From NCBI GenBank assembly GCA_016745075.1, contig JADGDD010000001.1:1365125-1429124 (forward strand): a stretch of DNA of 64,000 bases, read 5' to 3'. A program made the position numbers and the translations under genes. Origin of the DNA: Planctomycetota bacterium. GTDB taxonomy: Bacteria; Planctomycetota; UBA11346. Under the pieces are notes generated by a model. The model was not told the origin of the DNA. It saw nothing but the letters and a program-made list of their open reading frames with translations, and did not search any database. This document shows, piece after piece, positions 9,017 through 16,621 of this stretch. How positions within the stretch are numbered: position 1 is the first letter of the stretch; each line of letters starts with the position of its first letter.

Positions 9017-12000
9017 CTATTTCAGCGAATTAAATGTTTTTGGATCAATGGTCATGTAACGAATAATTATTTCTTCTGCTAATGGACGAATACCATCACG
9101 CGGATGGGTATCTTTTTCACAGCGAACCACACGGAAACCGACATCTGAATAATAATGGGTCATACCTGAATCGGGAGAAGACTGCACACCAACACCATGT
9201 GTTTTATTCATATTAAATTTTCCATACAAAAAAGATGGGCCGGATACCAAGAGTGCGCCTTTGATAGGAGCATATTTGGATTTAGGCTGGCCGTAGCCAT
9301 AATACGGGGTGGCTATTGGATTATCAAGATCACGATCATACGGGCGACCACCTTTTTTCGCATCACGGCTGAAGAGCCATTCAAATATATTACCTTGCAT
9401 ATCATGGAGGCCAAAACCGTTTGGTTTTTTCATGCCGACTTTATGCGTTCGTCCTTCGGCATTTTCCGCGCCCCAAATGTAGTCTTTCCATTTGGTTTCA
9501 TCTGCACCCCATGGGAACTCATCTTTGGAACCACCCCTAGCAGCGTACTCAAATTCTGCGGCAGTTGGCAGGCGATAACCATCGACATCCCAGCGCGTAA
9601 ACATCCACGGAACGGTTTGTTTACCACGTAAATACTCTTCGAAACGCGGTTTCTTTTCTATATATTCCCAGCCATCCATTTTTATCGGGCGATAGGCAAA
9701 AGATTGGCGCACCACCTGTGTACAACCCTTATCACTATAATAACACGGTTCTTTACCTTCCATCTCAGAAAGGGCATTACACCATGTGACCATGTCAAAC
9801 CATTGCAGATGGGTGACGGGTTCATCTGGGTGGTGGGTGTAATCGAAGAAATACATACTGCCCATATCACCATTTTTACTGAAAGTATACCCCTGTGCTT
9901 CTGCCCATTGGCGAACCGTTTTCCAGCGATCGTAGGTCACAGAATATTTTCCGATAGAAAGCGGCGCAACGGTGAGTTCTTTTTTATCATGGCGAATAAA
10001 GGTGCCACCAGGTAACGCCACCATCTCAAGCTGAGCTTCTTCAACAGGGTCGGCCTTGTGCTGTGCTCCGCAAATATCGCTTTGCGTAAAAGTCCAGGTG
10101 GGGATTGTTTCTGCGGGAGCACCGCTTTGCGGTGCGGCTAGGCCTGCTTCTCTACAGACCAAGCGTATACCGATAGAGCCGCCACCGTTATAGGGTTTAT
10201 AGCCATAGGGTGTTGGCGATGAATCGTCAGGAAGAGCAGGGAAATTAAAGTCACCACCCAGCGCGGTAACGGGCTGGTCTTTTTCTGGATCGTACACGTC
10301 ACCAAAATTCCACACCAATTCCCAGACATTACCTGCCATATCATAGAGCCCCAGTTTGTTGGCCTGTTTGGAGGCAACTGGCTGCGTACCGCCACTCTGC
10401 TCTTCTTGCACAACCGCAGTTGCTGCGTCGGCAGTCGTTTGCCCACCGTGATAGGCAGCAGACCATTCTGAAAGAGTTGGTAGGCGATGACCAGTGGCTT
10501 CCCATTTCACATATATTTTAGGAATGGGCTGTAGGAAAATCGTCGAACTTTGTGTGTTCCGAATTGCGTACACTCCGCCTGACTCTAAGCGCTGCCCTTC
10601 ATTTTTACCTTTTTGCTCTGTGTAATAGGCATAGGTGGCGATATGACGGTTACGAAAAACTTCGGTATGATCTGCATCCACGTAATAACAAGGCGTTTTC
10701 CCTTCCATTTCTGATAAGGTATTACAGGCCGCCAACCAATCATAAAAAGTAAGATCTGTCACGGGTTCGTCATGTTCATGCTCACGCTTGCCGTATTGCA
10801 TGCTGCCCATGCTGCCTGATTTTTCGTAGAGGTAACGGGATTCAAAAACGTGGGCTGGCGAATCGCCAAAGCGATAGATATCTTGCCACAGCCCATAGGG
10901 AACTTCACAGGTGCTCATATAAAATGGTGGAATGGCCTTATTATCTGCGGTCACTTCCTTCATGTCTATATGGGGGCTCGCTTCTTGTGGACTGTTAATA
11001 ACAGCATCACACTCAAAGCCGTACCATTTACAGTGTGTCTGTGCGTTACTATCCGATGTTTTTGATAAATACCAACCGACCACTTCAACGTTGGTGAAAT
11101 TGATTTTTTCATAGGTAGCAGAACTTAGATCAAAATCGACCTTGCTCCCCTTTGGCTCATAAGGTGACCAGGTCATGTCTACTGGACAAACAACCGGCAA
11201 GTAGCCGGGTTTTTTGTCAAACTTTTTTGCTTCCTTAAATGCGTAGTCGGGGATGTCTGCTAACATTTCTGATATATACATGGTTCCGTTGTTTTGCACC
11301 ACATAGCGGATGTCGTCCCACCCATACCAGTAGCCACGCGTACAGAAAAATGCTAAACGACTAGTTTCATCAAAGGAAACACGGTGGTCATCACCATTGC
11401 AGAGGAAGTCTTCTTTTTTCCAGAGCATGGTGACATAATGTTTCAAAAAACTGCCAGGGATTTTCTTATGACGCACGCCGTTTATCGGGTGGTCTTCGGC
11501 CCGTGAATCGTAAAAGGGCGGGCTGTGATCGGCATTTACACCCATTTCATAACTAAAGTTACCGAGTTTTTTAGGGGTATTATTGGCACAATAAAAAGTG
11601 GTGCCGCCGTAAAACACACCGCTGAGCCGTTCTGGAAAGACATGCGCCATCGGCCAGTCTGGAATGCTGTGCGGCACCTCCATGCTATGTATTAATGAAA
11701 ATATAAAATCATCGGAGATGTCACCGTCGCCATCAATATCAAGCGCACCAGTGGTGAGTTCACCAATATCTTTCCAGTTTGCTCGCTTGGGGCTTAATGG
11801 GCCGAAAGCGTAACGCCAGCCACAATCTCTGCCAAGTCCAGCATGCCCGCCAAAATTATGGCGCGTCCATTTACCTGCATAACTAACAATGCGCCCTTTG
11901 TAGGAACGCTCTGGCAAGGAGTCATCATAGGACGTTCGCCAAATCTGATCCGTTCTACGTTCTGTCTTTTTGAGCCACGGTATCTGTGCGCGTTCTTCCA

Positions 12001-12106
12001 TTTGATTAACAAAGGGATACTCTTCTGCCGCAGCAAGCCGGTCCGCAAACATTAAAGAACTTGTAAGCACGCCACTCAAGCATGCCATACGCATAAATAC
12101 ATTCAT
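9017..12106 (-). CDS. Exported protein with two FGE-sulfatase (SUMF1) fold domains
   Basis: The start at 12106 gives a signal peptide (MNVFMRMACLSG...AAAEE) and overlaps the FecR stop as ATGA, with AAGGAA just upstream. Of 1029 residues, about 30-300 form a module shared with the gene at the left window edge (DIDGDGDISDD, FYGG). Two FGE-fold domains follow, about 390-655 and 690-1008, each with the hallmarks EPVT.L..(Y/F)D, CN.LSEMEGK.PCYY, HRLPT/YRLPTAAE(F/W), GL(Y/H)DM.GN..E and a final (G)(I/F)R(L/V)V. The paired active-site cysteines of true formylglycine-generating enzymes are absent from the expected C-terminal loop, and no sulfatase gene is in view. I therefore read it as a binding or structural FGE-fold protein, not a sulfatase activator. 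Confidence 0.82.
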   Translation of the reverse strand: MNVFMRMACLSGVLTSSLMFADRLAAAEEYPFVNQMEERAQIPWLKKTERRTDQIWRTSYDDSLPERSYKGRIVSYAGKWTRHNFGGHAGLGRDCGWRYAFGPLSPKRANWKDIGELTTGALDIDGDGDISDDFIFSLIHSMEVPHSIPDWPMAHVFPERLSGVFYGGTTFYCANNTPKKLGNFSYEMGVNADHSPPFYDSRAEDHPINGVRHKKIPGSFLKHYVTMLWKKEDFLCNGDDHRVSFDETSRLAFFCTRGYWYGWDDIRYVVQNNGTMYISEMLADIPDYAFKEAKKFDKKPGYLPVVCPVDMTWSPYEPKGSKVDFDLSSATYEKINFTNVEVVGWYLSKTSDSNAQTHCKWYGFECDAVINSPQEASPHIDMKEVTADNKAIPPFYMSTCEVPYGLWQDIYRFGDSPAHVFESRYLYEKSGSMGSMQYGKREHEHDEPVTDLTFYDWLAACNTLSEMEGKTPCYYVDADHTEVFRNRHIATYAYYTEQKGKNEGQRLESGGVYAIRNTQSSTIFLQPIPKIYVKWEATGHRLPTLSEWSAAYHGGQTTADAATAVVQEEQSGGTQPVASKQANKLGLYDMAGNVWELVWNFGDVYDPEKDQPVTALGGDFNFPALPDDSSPTPYGYKPYNGGGSIGIRLVCREAGLAAPQSGAPAETIPTWTFTQSDICGAQHKADPVEEAQLEMVALPGGTFIRHDKKELTVAPLSIGKYSVTYDRWKTVRQWAEAQGYTFSKNGDMGSMYFFDYTHHPDEPVTHLQWFDMVTWCNALSEMEGKEPCYYSDKGCTQVVRQSFAYRPIKMDGWEYIEKKPRFEEYLRGKQTVPWMFTRWDVDGYRLPTAAEFEYAARGGSKDEFPWGADETKWKDYIWGAENAEGRTHKVGMKKPNGFGLHDMQGNIFEWLFSRDAKKGGRPYDRDLDNPIATPYYGYGQPKSKYAPIKGALLVSGPSFLYGKFNMNKTHGVGVQSSPDSGMTHYYSDVGFRVVRCEKDTHPRDGIRPLAEEIIIRYMTIDPKTFNSLK

Positions 12107-13443
12107 CGCATTTCCTTGCTGATCCACAGTCTATCGATCCACATTTTTCCGCTGTCTTGGGCAACAATAACAATGGTATGGCATTGCTCCATCATCGGCG
12201 CTTCTTTTATGGTAACTTTGCCATCTGAACGTTTCGCAGCAATGAACTCGGAAAGAGAAATGCTGACCGTTTGCCACTGCCCATTTCTTTCTGTGGGCAT
12301 CTGTGTTTTATATTTCAAAGACAGCGAATCTTTGGGCTCTATTTTATTTCTCAAACCAAAACTCACCAAATCAACATCTTCTAATTTCATGGTGACATTC
12401 AAACGCAAATTTTCATCTATGGCACACATCGGCTCGTCATAACGCAACGCCAACGATGGGCCACGTTCACGCTCAGAAATACGATACGCCGTTAGGAGAA
12501 TCTTTTCACCCTCGGCGCTGTTATTTAATTCAAAAAACGAATCAGTATACGCAATACCTTCATTACAACTGTCAAAACGCTGTTCAAAAACGATGTCTCC
12601 ACTCATTGCATCCAACAAGTCTTTATCAATTATTCCAAGATAATCAGATGAGCTCTTTTGGCACAGCAGCGCTTCTTGCGGCTGCAACGCAAACGATGTT
12701 GCAAGACCTGCCCCTTCCCAACGAACGGCCCCCTCTCTAAGGTAGAGCCACGCCGTATCTGCACCGTTCATAAAATCGAACTGCGTTCCCAAGACCTCCA
12801 CCGTTCCCCACGGTGAGGCTATGCGAAAAGGATGGTCTGCGTCATGTTTGCCAATCTGCGCACGAACGAAGCCCTGTTCGACAAATAAGGCATCTTTTGC
12901 ACCAATGTATTGTAGCCGCGTTTCACCAATACACTGCACAATAGACTCATTTGGTAAGGCTAAGTCCAGCTGTCCTGAAGCGGGCACCTGTATACGGTCA
13001 TTGCATTGTAATTTTTCCAGCGGAACATTTTGTCCATCACGTAACACCACCACACCTTGACTTGCACTTTCAACGCTGGCTCCATCTGTGAATATTTGGT
13101 AATAATACAGTGCGGTGAGTGCACAAAGCATGCTTGCCGCCAGCACGAGCGAACGCTTTAAAAAAGGAAAACGAATGATTGTTGCGCGGCTAGCTTCTTT
13201 TTCTATCTCTTGCATGGTTGCGTCGTAAATCTGTTGTGACATGTCTTTATGCAGAGCATCTTGCACCCGCTCTTGCATACCATACGGGCCCGCGCTTGCC
13301 AACAACACGGTATCTAACTGTAACAGCGCATCAATCTCTTCACGATGTGATGGATCGGCAAGTAAATCTGCCAATTCATTTTCGCAGGATTCATCAAGCG
13401 AATTATCTCTCAATGCTATTAATAATTCATGCAAACGGCTCAT
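12103..13443 (-). CDS. FecR-domain membrane protein, putative anti-sigma/sensor
   Basis: The ATG at 13443 overlaps the sigma factor stop as ATGA, so the two are translationally coupled. The 446-residue protein has a cytoplasmic N-terminal region (about 1-95) with an SLDESCENELADLL anti-sigma-like helix pattern, one membrane helix (about 98-119, LVLAASMLCALTALYYY) and an extracytoplasmic FecR domain (about 125-265) with the signature GTVEVLGTQFDF then LREGAVRWEG. A C-terminal beta-sandwich of about 170 residues (280-446) ends in MWIDRLWISKEM and resembles carbohydrate-binding or LamG-like modules. Known FecR proteins pass a periplasmic signal to a partner ECF sigma factor. The adjacency to a sigma gene supports that role; the sugar-binding tail is an inference from fold pattern only. 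Confidence 0.85.
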   Translation of the reverse strand: MSRLHELLIALRDNSLDESCENELADLLADPSHREEIDALLQLDTVLLASAGPYGMQERVQDALHKDMSQQIYDATMQEIEKEASRATIIRFPFLKRSLVLAASMLCALTALYYYQIFTDGASVESASQGVVVLRDGQNVPLEKLQCNDRIQVPASGQLDLALPNESIVQCIGETRLQYIGAKDALFVEQGFVRAQIGKHDADHPFRIASPWGTVEVLGTQFDFMNGADTAWLYLREGAVRWEGAGLATSFALQPQEALLCQKSSSDYLGIIDKDLLDAMSGDIVFEQRFDSCNEGIAYTDSFFELNNSAEGEKILLTAYRISERERGPSLALRYDEPMCAIDENLRLNVTMKLEDVDLVSFGLRNKIEPKDSLSLKYKTQMPTERNGQWQTVSISLSEFIAAKRSDGKVTIKEAPMMEQCHTIVIVAQDSGKMWIDRLWISKEMR

Positions 13444-13991
13444 GCTGTACCCATTCCGCTTTCTATGCATTCTTTTAATTTATTACGCACACGATGAAGC
13501 ATCACTTTTATTGCGCTTAATGTTTTGCCGCGCACTTCGGAAATATGCTTCAAACTCAAACCTTCTTGATAATGCATATCTAAAAGATTTTGCACATCTT
13601 CGCTCATTTGCCCTTTGCACTGCTGCAAACGATCGACCCGGACATCGACCTGCGGATTGTGTTCTTCAGCGGCTATGCGCTCTTCCAAGCATTGCCTGTA
13701 CAATTGCATGTGCCGTTTTTCTGTAGACAAAGAACGGAAAACCATTTTCAAATGGTTACGAGCAATGCCTTTTATCCACCGAGAAAAATCCGCATCAAGA
13801 TCAAACGAATCCAAGGATTTATAGGCCGCGATAAACACGTCCTGACACACATCTTCCATACCCGTTCGATTAAACGGCCCTGCACTCAAAACTTTCCACA
13901 CATCGTTTTGATACAGGACAATGAGATCAGAGAAAGCCTCTCTACGCCCCTGCAATACCTGCCGAATAATACGAACGGTCTGTTTATCCAT
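13440..13991 (-). CDS. ECF-type RNA polymerase sigma factor
   Basis: A 183-residue sigma-70 family protein of ECF size with only regions 2 and 4. Region 2 covers about 10-85 (EAFSDLIVLYQNDVWKVL, then MEDVCQDVFIAAYKSLDSF and DFSRWIKGIARNHL). Region 4 covers about 125-175 with a helix-turn-helix (LSLKHISEVRGKTLSAIKVMLHRVRNKL). It starts only 4 nt after the stop of the glycoside hydrolase at 13996-16488 and its stop overlaps the FecR start. It therefore sits inside the gene run it probably controls, which would give a positive feedback loop. The partner anti-sigma is likely the FecR protein next to it. Confidence 0.93.
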   Translation of the reverse strand: MDKQTVRIIRQVLQGRREAFSDLIVLYQNDVWKVLSAGPFNRTGMEDVCQDVFIAAYKSLDSFDLDADFSRWIKGIARNHLKMVFRSLSTEKRHMQLYRQCLEERIAAEEHNPQVDVRVDRLQQCKGQMSEDVQNLLDMHYQEGLSLKHISEVRGKTLSAIKVMLHRVRNKLKECIESGMGTA

Positions 13992-13995
13992 ACTT

Positions 13996-16488
13996 TTATT
14001 TACCCACCTGTGTTGACCACTGCAAGGTGACCATGGAGTGTGGTGGCAGATGCACCGGGGCTATGGCGGGATCGCCAACGGTCGATTCTTTATGGGTCAC
14101 GCCCGGTACTGCCGATTCAAATTCATTGTTATCAGCATAGTGTTCAGACGATAAGACTTTTTGCTGCACCGCGCCCTGTACCACAGAACCGTGATTCAAG
14201 GTCACGTCAAAGGAACGATCCAGATCTAAATTGATAAAAATAACACCATAGCCTGCATCCGTTTTGACCACATAGCTCCAGATACAAGCGAAGTCTTGAT
14301 CTTCTTTGCGGTCATACATTTTCTTCTTCTTTTTACTTGTTTGACTTTTTTCCAAAATGGCTGCCGTAAACATCGGCTGATTGTCTGGATGCACCGTTTC
14401 TAACATATCCCCACGCAGTTGAAGCACTTCGTTTGCCAATTTGAAGGCATAACCCGTTGGGCGAAAACGAAACTCTTCAGGCCGCATGCTGAGCACCGAA
14501 CCCCATAAACGTACCGGGCCAACACCGGGCGCTCCGATGGAGTGCTGGGTAAAATTGAAAAAGTTTTGATAGCGAAAACCAAAGTCGCGCATCTGTAAGA
14601 GCAAGTTGTTAATAATACCAACCCCTGCTGGCAATGACGTCACAAAACGGTTGCGCGGTTCCAATGGCAAATCACCAGCGGTCATGTGCCAGCTTTGCTC
14701 GTAGACGGAGAACTCACAATCAAATTGGCTGATAGCTTCCATTTGTCTGCTGAGCGATCTGCCATAGGAACGAACGAGTGGATAGCCCAAGGCCCAACGG
14801 AAAAAACTTTTTTCGTCTTCCAAAAGTTCATACTGCTGCTTTGTGACTCCATGAATTTGATAGGGAGCGATAGCATAACAATCTGCACTTGGGGTAACAG
14901 AGAGTACTTTCCGTGTCATGCCTGACGAATAACTTTGCCCAGAAGCGTGCAATATAATATTATTTTTGTAATGGGGCGAATTTTTAATGCGCTTGAATAT
15001 ACTTTCCCAATAATCGGGTCCGTAGTAACCACCGGCCAAGAAACCCAGCCTTTCATTCCATGGCTCATTACCAATTTCAAGGTGAATTTCTGGAATGGTT
15101 TCTGTCCACGGTTGCGGATGCCCTTGGGCGGCGCGCATTTTCCCACCTTCTGTATCAACTGACCCCGCTAAAAACTCAATTATAAGATCAATTTCTTCCT
15201 CATACAAGGTTCCCGGTACACCATACCAACTGGAGCAGGATAAATATTCACACAATTCTAAATGCTCACTGAAATTCCAAACGCGGGTACCGCCTGCTCC
15301 GTATGTACCATTCAGTTTCGTTATATTATTGCGCGCATTGTAACGCTGCATAGGTGGCATAATGTCGTTTTTAGGAACGCCTCCCATGGTCAGGTAACGA
15401 AGAATTCCTGGATTTAATTTCTTGAGCGCCTCAACCGCATCGTCACGAAAAACGGTTGGATTGGTGTTTACGGCATTCCATATTTCCACATCATCAAATA
15501 AAACCTTGCCGCCTTCGGCTTCAAAGACGAAGGATAACGCGCCGCCTGATTTGGTATCTGGATACGGCTGGGTGAAACAATCTATGGTGACGGTCTCCTC
15601 ATATTCAGCCCACTCTGCCGTCAGTTTTGGAGCAACCGGAGCGATATTGGCTTTATAGCCCTGCACATTTGACGCTATCCTGAAATTATTATCAGGAGTC
15701 AGTGCCTTTGCCTTGAATTTGATATGCCACGTTCCGTTCAGGTCTGCGTAACGTCCCCATCCGCCCATGAACATATAAAACGCTCGATTTGATGGGCGCT
15801 TGGTCGGCTTATATACCTTCTCTATTTTATCGTAATCTTTTGCCTCTACCGTACCATCAAGCAACACTGCCGCTTGACCGAAAGAATCGGGGTGCACATC
15901 ACCGATAGACACGCTGTAATTGCTGCTGCCCCATACACCAGCACCGGGGAAATGTTTTGCGTAGCCCTCATGTCGCGCATCTTTTTCGAGTAAAATCCCC
16001 ATGCCATCTATGGGCGTTCCCTCTGGCAATGGCACCTCATCTTCAAACACAAAATGACACATCTCTTGTGGCTTCGCACCTTTATACTGCACATACTCTT
16101 TATAGGTAACTTCTTTGATTGTTGTTTTAAAATCACGACACGGCCCAGAAATAACCGTTACCGCCATACCGGGAAAAAGGTCGTACATGTCCAACTTATC
16201 CCACCACTTCTCCATGCCGCGCCTGCCTGCATACGCAGTGGTGAAGCCATCAGGATAAAGCATCCCCCTATGGCACTGACGGTAAACCGTCCCCTCAAAG
16301 TTATTCCGCGCCGCATACTTCAAAATAGGAGAGCCATAATAAGTGCTCCCCCCCATATTTATGCCTAAAGGCCGCGCTGATACTTTTACGGTATCCGTCA
16401 CGTCAATGGCAATGGGCTCTGTTTCTGACGCATGCTGCACACTCAGCAAAACGCCACATATAATGAGAATACGGGTCATTAAAAGCAT
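13996..16488 (-). CDS. Secreted clan GH-A glycoside hydrolase (arabinofuranosidase-like), copy 2
   Basis: An 830-residue protein with a signal peptide (MLLMTRILIICGVLLSVQHAS) and an AGGAG site 6 nt upstream. An N-terminal part of about 330 residues contains a jelly-roll stretch ending in GKVLFDDVEIWN, typical of carbohydrate-binding modules. A TIM-barrel part follows with LEIGNEPWN near residue 474, the clan GH-A acid/base motif; the glutamate in VYEQSWH near 596 is a candidate nucleophile. A C-terminal beta-sandwich ends with LPPHSMVTLQW, as in GH51/GH39-type enzymes. The exact family and substrate are not certain. It is a close tandem duplicate of 16622-19111 and directly precedes the sigma factor gene. 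Confidence 0.75.
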   Translation of the reverse strand: MLLMTRILIICGVLLSVQHASETEPIAIDVTDTVKVSARPLGINMGGSTYYGSPILKYAARNNFEGTVYRQCHRGMLYPDGFTTAYAGRRGMEKWWDKLDMYDLFPGMAVTVISGPCRDFKTTIKEVTYKEYVQYKGAKPQEMCHFVFEDEVPLPEGTPIDGMGILLEKDARHEGYAKHFPGAGVWGSSNYSVSIGDVHPDSFGQAAVLLDGTVEAKDYDKIEKVYKPTKRPSNRAFYMFMGGWGRYADLNGTWHIKFKAKALTPDNNFRIASNVQGYKANIAPVAPKLTAEWAEYEETVTIDCFTQPYPDTKSGGALSFVFEAEGGKVLFDDVEIWNAVNTNPTVFRDDAVEALKKLNPGILRYLTMGGVPKNDIMPPMQRYNARNNITKLNGTYGAGGTRVWNFSEHLELCEYLSCSSWYGVPGTLYEEEIDLIIEFLAGSVDTEGGKMRAAQGHPQPWTETIPEIHLEIGNEPWNERLGFLAGGYYGPDYWESIFKRIKNSPHYKNNIILHASGQSYSSGMTRKVLSVTPSADCYAIAPYQIHGVTKQQYELLEDEKSFFRWALGYPLVRSYGRSLSRQMEAISQFDCEFSVYEQSWHMTAGDLPLEPRNRFVTSLPAGVGIINNLLLQMRDFGFRYQNFFNFTQHSIGAPGVGPVRLWGSVLSMRPEEFRFRPTGYAFKLANEVLQLRGDMLETVHPDNQPMFTAAILEKSQTSKKKKKMYDRKEDQDFACIWSYVVKTDAGYGVIFINLDLDRSFDVTLNHGSVVQGAVQQKVLSSEHYADNNEFESAVPGVTHKESTVGDPAIAPVHLPPHSMVTLQWSTQVGK

Positions 16489-16621
16489 CTAGCTCTCCTA
16501 TCTACTATACACTTTGCACAAGAATGCAGCAAGGTTACATCTTTCTTTCGATACTGAACCATTCGTTCTTCAACAACAACAAGACTTCTCGTTTCGCAAC
16601 AATCGCCTTCTTATGCAAACC
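16489..16621 (-). promoter_or_regulatory. Intergenic gap between tandem hydrolase genes
   Basis: This 133-bp gap is the only sizeable one in the 19-kb minus-strand run. It could hold an internal promoter for the second hydrolase and the sigma factor, or a transcript-processing site. I see no convincing hairpin with a T-run and no clear promoter hexamers, so this is only a location to test. Confidence 0.25.

Noticed and set aside
9017..12106. Active formylglycine-generating enzyme (sulfatase maturation)
   Set aside because: The catalytic cysteine pair is missing from both domains and no sulfatase is encoded in the window.
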